DNA of 64,000 nt, from NCBI GenBank assembly GCA_035561515.1, contig DATMXP010000028.1, positions 1-64,000 on the forward strand. The letters are read 5' to 3'. Positions 54,801-62,392 of the stretch are shown here, piece by piece (within the stretch, counting starts at the first letter, position 1; every line of letters starts with the position of its first letter). A program made the position numbers and the translations under genes. A model generated the notes under the pieces. That model was not told the DNA's origin and searched no databases. It saw only the letters and a list, made by a program, of their open reading frames with translations. The DNA is from Terriglobales bacterium (GTDB taxonomy: Bacteria; Acidobacteriota; Terriglobia; Terriglobales; Acidobacteriaceae).

Positions 54801-55313
54801 GAACCGGTGGTACTTGGCGAGTCGGGGCTGCTGATGGTTAAGGGACCGAACATCATGCAAGGGTACCTTGGGCGCCCGGACAAAACGGCTGAGGTGTTAC
54901 AAGACGGCTGGTATAACACCGGCGATATCGCAACACTGGACGAAGATGGCTTCCTGGTGATTGCGGACAGGTTGAGCCGCTTCTCGAAGATCGGCGGAGA
55001 GATGGTTCCCCACGTCAAAGTAGAAGAAGAGCTTCACAAAGCGGCGGGGCTTTCGGAGCAGACGTTTGCGGTGACGAGCGTGCCCGACGAAAAGAAGGGC
55101 GAAAGGCTGGTGGTGCTGCATACGCTTCCTGAACAGAAGCTGACGGAGGTGCTGGAGAAACTTGCGACGACGAACTTACCGCCGCTATGGAAGCCGCGCC
55201 CGAACCAGTTTTTCCGCGTCGAACATCTCCCCTATCTGGGAACGGGGAAAATGGATTTGCAGGGCTTGAAGAGGATCGCCGCGGAAATGACGAATTCCGA
55301 GGCGATCGTTTAG
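51876..55313 (+). CDS. LplT-PlsC-acyl-ACP synthetase fusion (lysophospholipid import and reacylation)
   Basis: 1145 residues from ATG 51876. Residues about 1-400 are a 12-segment MFS transporter resembling LplT lysophospholipid flippase; about 430-620 are a PlsC acyltransferase with NHMSFVD near 447 and FAEGQITRVGH; about 650-1140 are an AMP-binding acyl-ACP synthetase with SSGSTGEPKG near 788, YGCTECAP, RLSRFSKIGGEM and the catalytic Lys in GTGKMDLQG. E. coli has the same functions as two proteins, LplT and Aas. It should bring lysophospholipids to the inner face and reacylate them. Confidence 0.88.
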   Translation: MANPTSYGSARPRSLGQIWALTLTVFQSAFSEYALKTLVLVLLVGSAMRELGRERSAILVGALFAVPFLFFSTPGGFLADRFSKRNVTIGTKLAELIFTALVALAIVVNNVPLAILAALMIRSGAAVFGPSKYGILPELLPESRLSQANGILQVSMFSAIVTGSWTGAWIAQRFLERQLWGAGLLMAFAATGTVISLFIPKVKAADESRRFPWNPAKELRDRVLEIRADRGLLLAVLGCAYFYFLGTILQLNTIVYGTKLLGLSEGTSALLLAALAIGVGSGSALAGYVSNNKIEHGLVPLGTIGATCAVATMAAEMPDAWALGMRLGVLGFFAGIFIVPLSAMIQHRSDERRRGAIIAAANLYSFAAVFAGSALYYMLTIQFGIGPRGVFIVSGVLTLAATVYALILLPEALVRFLLWVLTHTVYRIKIVGRENVPDKGGALFVSNHMSFVDTLLLIASTDRIIRFVIFKDIYDHPIVKPIAKIMGAIPISAKSRPREVVQSLQKASDALKNGEVVCIFAEGQITRVGHLLPFRGGLSRIIKGSTAPIVPVYLDDTSGSLLSFERGRFWWRVPQQMLNPVTVTFGKPLPPRSSAFDVRQAVQDVSTTAYAQRKKLMRPLHWWFVKRARRHPLRFAMADMRVERVNFGTLLTRTIFLGRKLKNLWAGQEMVGVLLPPSVAGAAVNYAASMMGKAPINLNYTASNEVIELSAKQAGLKTVVTSRAFLEKLPHLKPPGEVIILEDLAANPKLKDKLIALALTWLVPVRVLEKTLGREKKADVDELITVIFSSGSTGEPKGVMLTHYNVGANCRQMGQLFMLNRHDKVLGILPFFHAFGYTVTIWLPVVLGVGAVYYPNPLDAKAIGELVEKYKLTFMVATPTFLQTYMRRCTSEQFKSLQYVIVGAEKLTDRQAIAFEEQFKIRPLEGYGCTECAPVVAVNTRDYRKRGIRQIGVKRGHIGHPLPGVAVRIVNPETMEPVVLGESGLLMVKGPNIMQGYLGRPDKTAEVLQDGWYNTGDIATLDEDGFLVIADRLSRFSKIGGEMVPHVKVEEELHKAAGLSEQTFAVTSVPDEKKGERLVVLHTLPEQKLTEVLEKLATTNLPPLWKPRPNQFFRVEHLPYLGTGKMDLQGLKRIAAEMTNSEAIV

Positions 55314-55318
55314 CGAGC

Positions 55319-56005
55319 TCAGTCCGCTTTGGCGTCGGTGGAGGGTGCGGCGTCGAAGTGATGGCGAACGTCGGCGCCGCGCACCCAGAAGATGACGTCT
55401 TCGGCGATGTTGGTGGCGTGATCTCCTACGCGCTCCAAGTTCCGGGAAATCAGAAGAGCATTCAGCGCCTGCGGTGTGAGTTCGGGCGACTTCTGCATCA
55501 GGTTGAGCATGGCGTGGTACGTCTGCGCGTTGAGTTCGTCAAGTTCGTCGTCGAGTTTCAGGACCGTTTCGGCAACGTCAGCACGGGCGTAAATGAACGA
55601 CTCGAGAGCGATGCGAACCATCTTGGCAGCGGTGTCGGCGACTTTCGGGATGTCAACCGAGAGGTCGACCTCCGGGAGCTTAGCAAGCTCGAGCACACGC
55701 TGCACGACGTTGACGGCTTGATCGCCGACACGTTCGAGATCGGCATTAATCTTCACGACGGCCACGATGAAGCGGAGGTCCACGGCCATGGGTTGCTGCA
55801 TCGCGAGCAGGTCGAGGGCGAGCTCATCGATCTCGCGTTCCATGATGTTGATGGAGTGCTCCGCATCGAGAACACGCCGGCAGAGAGCGACATCGCGACG
55901 GCGGTACGCTTCGTTGGCGCGGTCGACAGCCTGTTCGGCCATGCCGCCCATGCGCAGCAGTTTTTCCTTTAGTTCGTCGAGTGACTGGTGAAAGCGGGTA
56001 CGCAT
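55319..56005 (-). CDS. phoU: Phosphate-signalling protein PhoU
   Basis: 228 residues, two three-helix PhoU repeats with the characteristic metal-binding blocks (DLRFIVAVVKINADLERVGDQAVN and SRNLERVGDHATNIAEDVIFW). It relays the state of the Pst transporter to PhoR and represses the Pho response when phosphate is ample. Its ATG overlaps the pstB stop by one base. Last gene of the pst operon. Confidence 0.93.
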   Translation of the reverse strand: MRTRFHQSLDELKEKLLRMGGMAEQAVDRANEAYRRRDVALCRRVLDAEHSINIMEREIDELALDLLAMQQPMAVDLRFIVAVVKINADLERVGDQAVNVVQRVLELAKLPEVDLSVDIPKVADTAAKMVRIALESFIYARADVAETVLKLDDELDELNAQTYHAMLNLMQKSPELTPQALNALLISRNLERVGDHATNIAEDVIFWVRGADVRHHFDAAPSTDAKAD

Positions 56006-56760
56006 TATCCAAACCTTCCGGTGATGTAGTCTTCCGTACGCTTGTCGGAAGGATTCGTAAAGATCTTTTCCGTCTTGTCGAATTCTATGAGATTTCCCAG
56101 AAGAAAGAAGCCGGTATAGCCCGCTACACGCGCGGCCTGCTGCATGTTGTGGGTGACGATGACGATTGTGTAGTTCTTCTTCAGTTCTTCGATGAGTTCT
56201 TCGATCTTGCTGGTCGAAATGGGGTCGAGGGCCGAGGCCGGCTCATCCATGAGCAGCACTTCGGGATCGACCGCCAAAGCGCGAGCGATACAGAGACGCT
56301 GTTGCTGGCCGCCGGAGAGACTGGCGCCGGACTTCTTCTTCAGGACATCTTTCACTTCTTCCCACAAGGCAGCGCGCCGGAGCGACGTCTCGACGATCTC
56401 GTCCAACCTTGTGCGGCTGCGGAAGCCGTTCAGTTTGAGCCCGGCGGCCACGTTGTCGTAGATGGACATCGTCGGAAAGGGGTTCGGTTTCTGAAACACC
56501 ATGCCGATGCGGCGGCGAACGTCAACGGCGGCCGTGTTGTAGACGTCCGTATCGCCGACCATGATCTCGCCTTTCATGGTCGCGCCGGGAATAGTTTCGT
56601 GCATGCGGTTCAGGCAGCGCACGAACGTCGACTTACCGCAACCTGACGGACCAATGATGGCCGTTACTTGATTGGCACCGATACTCATGTTGATGCCGTG
56701 CAGCGCTTCCGTCGCGCCGAACCAGGCCTTGAGATCGCGTACCTTGATTTCTACACCCAT
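56005..56760 (-). CDS. pstB: Phosphate ABC transporter ATPase
   Basis: 251 residues. Walker [10 protein letters not shown] (about 36-44), signature [15 protein letters not shown] (about 148-162), Walker [14 protein letters not shown], and the switch His in VTHNMQQA all present. It powers phosphate uptake through PstCA. Its ATG directly follows the pstA stop. All elements of the family are intact. Confidence 0.96.
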   Translation of the reverse strand: MGVEIKVRDLKAWFGATEALHGINMSIGANQVTAIIGPSGCGKSTFVRCLNRMHETIPGATMKGEIMVGDTDVYNTAAVDVRRRIGMVFQKPNPFPTMSIYDNVAAGLKLNGFRSRTRLDEIVETSLRRAALWEEVKDVLKKKSGASLSGGQQQRLCIARALAVDPEVLLMDEPASALDPISTSKIEELIEELKKNYTIVIVTHNMQQAARVAGYTGFFLLGNLIEFDKTEKIFTNPSDKRTEDYITGRFG

Positions 56761-57639
56761 TTATGAAGCTCCTCGATACATGCCGCGACTAGCGGCAATG
56801 CGCACGGCGGTGACCGCGCCCACAATCAGCACAATCAGCACCAGCGCTCCAGCCCATGCCTGACGGTGCCATTCGTCAAAGGGCGAAATGGCATAAGCAA
56901 AGATCTGCAAGGGCAGAGCTGCCGTCGGCTGGTTTACGTTCCAATTCCAGAATTGATTCCCAAAGGCGGTGAACAACAAGGGGGCAGTTTCACCCGCGGC
57001 GCGCGCAAAGGCGAGCATGACGCCAGTGATAACTCCCGCCTGCGCGGTCTTCAACGTCACGCTGAGCGTCGTCTTCCAGTTCGGTACACCCAGGCCCCAT
57101 GCCGCTTCGCGGATATTGCGCGGAACCATGAGCAGCATTTCCTCCGTCGCCCGCGAGACGGTAGGGATCATCATGATGCCGAGAGCAACTCCACCGGCCA
57201 AGGCGGAGAAGTGCTTCTGCCTTATCACGATCAACCCGTACACAGCGATGCCGACAACGATTGAAGGCACTCCATTCAGAACATCCGCGACGAAACGTAC
57301 GGCATTCCCGAACTTATTCTGGCCGAACTCAGCCAGATAAACTCCGGCACCAATTCCAAGCGGGATTCCGATCACCGAGGCAAGCAAAAGGATTACGCCG
57401 GAGCCAACAATCGCATTGGCCATGCCTCCACCGGTTTCACCCACGGGTTTTGGTATCTGCGTCAGGAAGGCCCAATTAATGGAGCCTATTCCTTTCAACA
57501 CGAGATAGCCGAAGATGGCAACCAGCGGCAGAATAATCGCGATGGAAGCAAGAACGGCGAAGATCGTGGCGGCGTGGTCGGTTAAGCGGCGGCGAATACT
57601 GACCCGCTGAACGCGGAACATGGAAAGCTTATTGTCCAT
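56761..57639 (-). CDS. pstA: Phosphate ABC transporter permease
   Basis: 292 residues from ATG 57639, which overlaps the end of pstC by 11 bases; an upstream in-frame ATG inside pstC is unlikely. Six membrane segments, with the EAA-like coupling loop around MVPRNIREAAWGLGVPNWKT. Pairs with PstC in the inner membrane. Followed directly by pstB. Confidence 0.94.
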   Translation of the reverse strand: MDNKLSMFRVQRVSIRRRLTDHAATIFAVLASIAIILPLVAIFGYLVLKGIGSINWAFLTQIPKPVGETGGGMANAIVGSGVILLLASVIGIPLGIGAGVYLAEFGQNKFGNAVRFVADVLNGVPSIVVGIAVYGLIVIRQKHFSALAGGVALGIMMIPTVSRATEEMLLMVPRNIREAAWGLGVPNWKTTLSVTLKTAQAGVITGVMLAFARAAGETAPLLFTAFGNQFWNWNVNQPTAALPLQIFAYAISPFDEWHRQAWAGALVLIVLIVGAVTAVRIAASRGMYRGAS

Positions 57640-58663
57640 GAGCCCTCGCTGGCATGCCGCGCGTGGTGGCCCAGACCAGAGCCTGTGCGATGGCATTCAC
57701 GATGAAGGTCACGATGAAGAGTGCGAGTCCGATTTCAATAATTGCACTCACGTATAGATTGTCCGTGGCTTCACTGAACTCGTTGGCGATAACGCTGGCC
57801 ATGGTGTAGCCGGGGGCAAACAGGGATTTGGCGATTTCAGGCCGATTGCCGATGACCATGGTGACGGCCATCGTCTCGCCCAGAGCGCGGCCCAGTCCGA
57901 GGATGATGCCGCCCACAATACCCGCGCGAGCGTTACGCAAGACTCCGGTGCGGATCATTTCCCAACGAGTAGCGCCCAATGCCAGCACAGCTTCTCGCTG
58001 GTTCTGTGGAACCGCCTTCATCACATCGCGTGAAATTGAGGTGATGATCGGAACAATCATGATCGCCAGAATGATTCCAGCGGCGAGCATGCCGATGCCA
58101 TAAGGCGGGCCGCTAAACAGGCCAGCCCACCCGAGTGTTTTGGACAAGAATGGTTGCACGTGTTGCCGAAGCAAAGGAGCCAGCACGAAAATTGCCCAGA
58201 GTCCGTAGATGACGCTGGGAATCGCCGCCAGCAACTCCATGAGGAATGACAGCGGAGTTCTGAGCCAGCGTGGGCACATTTCCGTAATGAAGACTGCGGC
58301 CGCAAGTGAAACCGGGACCGCCAGAATGAGTGCCAGGAAGGAAGAAACCAGCGTGCCGTAGATGAACGGCAATGCCCCGAAGTCGCCTGCTACCGGATCC
58401 CAATTCTCGGAATAGAAGAACTTGAGTCCAAAAGCATCCAGTGACAACTTCGAAGAAACGTAGAGTTCGTAAGCGATGAGGCCGACGATCGAAAGGACGG
58501 AAATGGCGCAGATGATCGTAACGACGAGGAAAATCTTGTCCGCAAACTTGCTCGCGAAAGAACTGCGCTCTACAAGAGGCTTTCTCACAATAGCAGAGAT
58601 CCTCCCTGCTGGAGTGGATGGATGCGACACAGGATTTGGCAGCGCGTTACCCGGGGTGCTCAA
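57629..58663 (-). CDS. pstC: Phosphate ABC transporter permease
   Basis: 344 residues starting at TTG 58663, supported by GAGGAAG just upstream and by a good N-terminus. Six membrane segments; coupling loop VPQNQREAVLALGATRWEM. The first about 40 residues are a cytosolic extension without a known role. Forms the channel with PstA. Confidence 0.94.
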   Translation of the reverse strand: MSTPGNALPNPVSHPSTPAGRISAIVRKPLVERSSFASKFADKIFLVVTIICAISVLSIVGLIAYELYVSSKLSLDAFGLKFFYSENWDPVAGDFGALPFIYGTLVSSFLALILAVPVSLAAAVFITEMCPRWLRTPLSFLMELLAAIPSVIYGLWAIFVLAPLLRQHVQPFLSKTLGWAGLFSGPPYGIGMLAAGIILAIMIVPIITSISRDVMKAVPQNQREAVLALGATRWEMIRTGVLRNARAGIVGGIILGLGRALGETMAVTMVIGNRPEIAKSLFAPGYTMASVIANEFSEATDNLYVSAIIEIGLALFIVTFIVNAIAQALVWATTRGMPARAHGQ

Positions 58664-58732
58664 TCGAACTTCCTCAAGTTAAGGCTACGGAAGTTGTGTT
58701 ACAGAATTGTTAAACGCGGATAAAAGAAAAAG

Positions 58733-58755
58733 GCCGGCGGATTGGCTCCGCCGGC
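58733..58755 (-). terminator. Terminator between the porin gene and pstC
   Basis: Perfect 9-base stem GCCGGCGGA/TCCGCCGGC with 5-base loop, followed on the minus strand by a T-run (CTTTTTCTTTT). It lies 18 bases after the porin stop, so it probably lowers pstCAB expression relative to pstS and the porin. Confidence 0.8.
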
Positions 58756-58773
58756 GCTGAGGAGACTTGCAGT

Positions 58774-60426
58774 CTAGAAGCTGTAGATAACGTCGAACTG
58801 CATACGCTTGAGGTATGGATCCTTGTCGCCAGTGGCCAATCCAGGAGTCAACGCCCTGTTCTGCAGGTTCGAGTTCAGGGTGCGACCGATCCACTGGGTA
58901 AAGGCCAGAGTGGTGTTGTTTCTGACCTTGTACTGAAGTCCGAAGGTGTGTTGGATGATGTTCGTGGGCGCCCTCTGATCGGACTCGTTGAAGGAGGCAA
59001 TCACGGAATCCTGCTCCTGCCGCCAGAAGCCATAATTGAACTGGAAGTCTCCCTTGTTCTTGGTGGAGCCAAGGCTGGTTTCCACCTTGTAATAGTGAGA
59101 CTGCTTGCCCAGATCTGTGGCGACGGTTCCGTCCGCCAGAAGAGGATGGTCCTGCGCATTCAGGTTATTGAGGTATTCCAACACCACGCGCCAGGTGGGC
59201 AGTTTCGCCCAGCCAGTGGAGATATTGTTGTCGAGGATGAGGTCGCTATACAGGAACTTCGAGTAGAAGCGACGAATGGACACGCCGCCGGCTGTTCCCA
59301 GCGTGACGGTTGCATTGGTAATGCCGTTAGGTGCAAATTGCCCCGCGGAACCACCGTTTACGACTGCGCTCTCGTTAAGAATGACGTCGTTGTTGCGCCA
59401 GTTCAGAATCGAGTACGAGGGTGTCAAGCTCCAGCGCTTCGTCAGTTGAAGCTTCGCCGAAACCTGTCCGCCGGCCGCGAAGGAATCACCACCGGTGATG
59501 CTGCCGCCGTTGGCGCAGATTCCATTGATACAGCTCGTGGACGAGGAAGGACGGTTCGCTTCGTTGAAGAGCAACTGCATTCCGGTGAACGTGACGTTCT
59601 TCAGCAAAGGCGAGTTGAGGTCGAACGAGAACTTCTCGCTAAAGCCTTCGGGGTTCAGGTCGTTGTCGAACGAAGCAGGGGTTCGAATCCAGGTATAGGC
59701 AAACTTGCCGCCGGTCAGGGTGAGGAACTTCGCGGCCGACGGGTTGTAGTTGATATAGGCACGATCGATGCCGATCGTTTTCCGCTCGAATACATCCGAC
59801 AGTGTCTGGTTGGTCGAGGTGGGGTCGCTGAAAGCGCCGGAGGCGAGGAAAATGCCGCCAGTGAAATCCTCACCCGCTTTCCCTTCGAAGCCGAAACGCA
59901 CTCGGATGCGCTCGCGAATTCTTGCATTGCAGGCGCTACCGCAGTTGCTATAGGACTGGAAGAAATCTTCCTGGCGGACACGAACGTCGCCGCTGAACCT
60001 GAATCGACTGACCAGACCTTCGACGGCACTCACACGCTTCTGATCTTCTTGAGTGCTGACGGCGGCGGTGGTCATGTTGCCCTGAAGGTCCTTCACGTCG
60101 CTGGAGAGCTTTTCGTAAGTTTCCTTCTGGGAATCGGCAGCACTCTGCGCGGCGACAGCCTTGGTTTGGGCTTCCGCCGCGGCATTTGCGGCTTGGTCGA
60201 GCCGCTGCTGCGCCGCTTGCCAGGCTGCGTCGCGCTGACGCAGTTCCTGACGAAGCTGTTCAATCTGCTGTTGTTGCGCTGCGAGCGCATCGCGAAGGGC
60301 CTTGACGTCTTCGGCCGTGATGGCGGGCTCTGCTTTCTTAACAGGCCTCTTCTTCGCCGTGGATGTTTGTCCCCATAAGGTGCTCGCCACAACAACGAGC
60401 ACCGCAATTGTTAATAGGCGTTTCAT
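58774..60426 (-). CDS. Porin with N-terminal coiled coil, in the phosphate operon
   Basis: 550 residues, AGAGGAAAG ribosome site. Signal peptide at 1-19 (ends WGQ), a long Ala/Gln-rich coiled coil at about 38-130 (QQQQIEQLRQELRQRDAAWQ), then a beta-barrel of about 400 residues with many alternating strands and a C-terminal Phe (FDVIYSF), typical of an outer-membrane porin. The coiled coil may span to the cell wall. Position between pstS and pstC suggests phosphate passage, by analogy with phosphate-selective porins; specificity is not visible. Confidence 0.82.
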   Translation of the reverse strand: MKRLLTIAVLVVVASTLWGQTSTAKKRPVKKAEPAITAEDVKALRDALAAQQQQIEQLRQELRQRDAAWQAAQQRLDQAANAAAEAQTKAVAAQSAADSQKETYEKLSSDVKDLQGNMTTAAVSTQEDQKRVSAVEGLVSRFRFSGDVRVRQEDFFQSYSNCGSACNARIRERIRVRFGFEGKAGEDFTGGIFLASGAFSDPTSTNQTLSDVFERKTIGIDRAYINYNPSAAKFLTLTGGKFAYTWIRTPASFDNDLNPEGFSEKFSFDLNSPLLKNVTFTGMQLLFNEANRPSSSTSCINGICANGGSITGGDSFAAGGQVSAKLQLTKRWSLTPSYSILNWRNNDVILNESAVVNGGSAGQFAPNGITNATVTLGTAGGVSIRRFYSKFLYSDLILDNNISTGWAKLPTWRVVLEYLNNLNAQDHPLLADGTVATDLGKQSHYYKVETSLGSTKNKGDFQFNYGFWRQEQDSVIASFNESDQRAPTNIIQHTFGLQYKVRNNTTLAFTQWIGRTLNSNLQNRALTPGLATGDKDPYLKRMQFDVIYSF

Positions 60427-60464
60427 TCAGCTTTCCTCTGCTCCTGAACAACCGTTACGAATAG

Positions 60465-61475
60465 CTACTTAATGGTCTTGATGGTGGCGCGAACTTTATC
60501 GGCGACTTCTTTCGGAAGAGGTGCGTAATCGAGGGACTGCGCCATGGGCTGCCCTTTATCGAGCATCCAGTTTAGAAAATCGACCATAACTTTGCCCTTA
60601 TTCGCATCTTTCCACTGTGCGGGGATGAGAAGCCACGTAAAGCTGGAGATCGGATACGCTTCTTTTCCGGGCGCGTTGGTGATGGAGACGCGGAAGTCGG
60701 CGGGCATGCTCTTGACGGTAGCGGCAGCAGCCGTGGTTGCAGCGAGGCTGGCCTTGACGAAGGTTCCGGCGGAATTCTGAACCGAGCCGTAGTTGATCTT
60801 GTTCTGAAGAGCGTAAATGAGTTCAATGTAACCGATGGCGCCTTCCATCTGGCGGATGAGACCCGCAACGCCTTCGTTCCCCTTGGCGCCGATTCCGGTT
60901 GGCCACTTCACCGAGGTTCCCTTATTCGGGCCACTCGCCCAGTCGGGGCTGACCTTGCTGAGGTAGTCGGTGAAAATGAAGGTGGTTCCGCTGCCGTCAG
61001 ACCGGTGAGCGACGATGATTGACGTACTGGGAAGCGACACGCCGGGATTCAGCTTCGTGATGGCGGGATCGTTCCACGTTGTGATCTTGCCGAGGAAGAT
61101 ATCGGCGAGAACCTTGCCGCTGAACTTCAGGTCGCCCTTCACTCCGGGGACGTTGTATGCGGGAACAACCGAGCCCAGCACAGTCGGAATGTGGTAGATC
61201 TTGCGACCGGCGCTGGCGAGTTGCTGGTCGGTCATGGGGCCGTCACTGGCGCCAAAGTCCACGGTACCGGTGGACAACTGGCGGATGCCACCGCCGCTGC
61301 CGATCGATTGGTAGTTGATCTGAACGTCGGGATGGGCCTTGCGGTATTCGCTAAACCACTTCGAGTAAATCGGATAAGGGAAGGTCGCGCCCGCTCCATT
61401 GAGTGCGGTTTGTGCCGTCGCGACTCCGACCAGTGCGGTGGCGATCAGCAGCAAAAAGGTGAAACGTCTGAGCAT
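60465..61475 (-). CDS. pstS: Periplasmic phosphate-binding protein
   Basis: 336 residues with a signal peptide (residues 1-21, ending ATAQ). The phosphate-binding blocks are present: GAGATFPYPIYSKWF, QSIGSGGGIRQL, DFGASDGPM, and HRSDGSGTTFIFTDYLSK. It delivers phosphate to PstCAB. GGAGGAG precedes the ATG. A candidate Pho box lies about 70 bases upstream. Followed by the porin gene. Confidence 0.96.
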   Translation of the reverse strand: MLRRFTFLLLIATALVGVATAQTALNGAGATFPYPIYSKWFSEYRKAHPDVQINYQSIGSGGGIRQLSTGTVDFGASDGPMTDQQLASAGRKIYHIPTVLGSVVPAYNVPGVKGDLKFSGKVLADIFLGKITTWNDPAITKLNPGVSLPSTSIIVAHRSDGSGTTFIFTDYLSKVSPDWASGPNKGTSVKWPTGIGAKGNEGVAGLIRQMEGAIGYIELIYALQNKINYGSVQNSAGTFVKASLAATTAAAATVKSMPADFRVSITNAPGKEAYPISSFTWLLIPAQWKDANKGKVMVDFLNWMLDKGQPMAQSLDYAPLPKEVADKVRATIKTIK

Positions 61476-61542
61476 TGATGCTCCTCCGATGAGGTGTTCA
61501 CCTTTGTTTTATTTCGGGCGTGTTACGACGGGTTTACAGGAT

Positions 61543-61560
61543 TGTGAATATTGTGTGAAT
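61543..61560 (-). promoter_or_regulatory. Candidate Pho box upstream of pstS
   Basis: On the minus strand two exact 7-base repeats ATTCACA are spaced 11 bases apart (61560-61554 and 61549-61543), the geometry of PhoB/PhoP boxes, and a third weaker unit TGTAAAC follows at the same period. It sits between phoU2 and pstS, where a phosphate-starvation promoter is expected. Confidence 0.6.
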
Positions 61561-61577
61561 GAAGTTCGAGCAGGCCG

Positions 61578-62297
61578 CTACTTGCCTTGCTTGCGCATCC
61601 ACTCCACGAACAGGAGTTCGTAAGGCTTGTCCTTTGCGCGCAGCAGGTGGCGGATGGCTTGCCCTGTAACAAGTTGACAGACTTCTTCGGCAAGGTTCTT
61701 GGCGTGGTCTCCGGCGCGCTCGACGGTTTGCGTCATGAAGACGACGTGGAAACTCTCCTGCCGCGGCTGGTTTTCACGGTTTTCGACGTGACGCATGAAG
61801 ACCAGGTTGCGGAGACGGTCGAGTTCGGAATCGGCGCGGAGGATATCAAGAGTTTTCTGGAGGTCGCGCTTCGAGAAGGCAAGGTAGGCGTCACCAAGCA
61901 TCTTCTCGAGGATGGAAGTCATCATGGTGAGGTCGTTGGTATCGGCGGAGTCGAGGCGCTTGCCAACGACGGCGGCCCGATTGGCGAAATTCAGCAGGAG
62001 GTCGCCAATCCGCTCAAGTTCAAGAATGAATTTCAAACAGGCGAGAAGCTCACGCGTCTGGTTTTCGTCCGTGATCTGGGCAACAGTGGAGGTAACTGCC
62101 TCGTTAAGTTCACGGTCGATATTATCGAGTTCGTCTTCGAAGCCGCGGACACGATCCAGCATGTTGCTGGAGCCGGAGGCAATTCCCTCTGCAGAGGCGC
62201 CGGCCGCCGACTTCGCAACATCAATGGCGTGCAGGGTACGTTGCAGAATCTGGTCGTAAGCCGAGTTGCTGAGGTTCTTGGCGAGAGCGGAGCTCAT
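61578..62297 (-). CDS. Second PhoU-domain protein
   Basis: 239 residues, GGAGG ribosome site. Helical PhoU-like repeats with blocks LKFILELERIGDLLLNFANRA and FMTQTVERAGDHAKNLAEEVCQLVTG. It is distinct in sequence from the PhoU at the end of the operon. Lying between phoR and pstS it may link the sensor kinase to the transporter. Which of the two is the classical PhoU is unclear. Confidence 0.85.
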   Translation of the reverse strand: MSSALAKNLSNSAYDQILQRTLHAIDVAKSAAGASAEGIASGSSNMLDRVRGFEDELDNIDRELNEAVTSTVAQITDENQTRELLACLKFILELERIGDLLLNFANRAAVVGKRLDSADTNDLTMMTSILEKMLGDAYLAFSKRDLQKTLDILRADSELDRLRNLVFMRHVENRENQPRQESFHVVFMTQTVERAGDHAKNLAEEVCQLVTGQAIRHLLRAKDKPYELLFVEWMRKQGK

Positions 62298-62392
62298 ATG
62301 CCTCCATCAGAACAACAACAAGGATACTGCGTCCATATCAGTTGCGCGAAGCTGTTTGCAAGTTTTCCTACCAGTTAAGTTTCCACCGGCAA

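Noticed and set aside
58948-60378. Plus-strand open frame of 476 codons
   Set aside because: Antisense shadow of the porin gene; composition is Val/Gly/Glu-rich and no family is recognisable.
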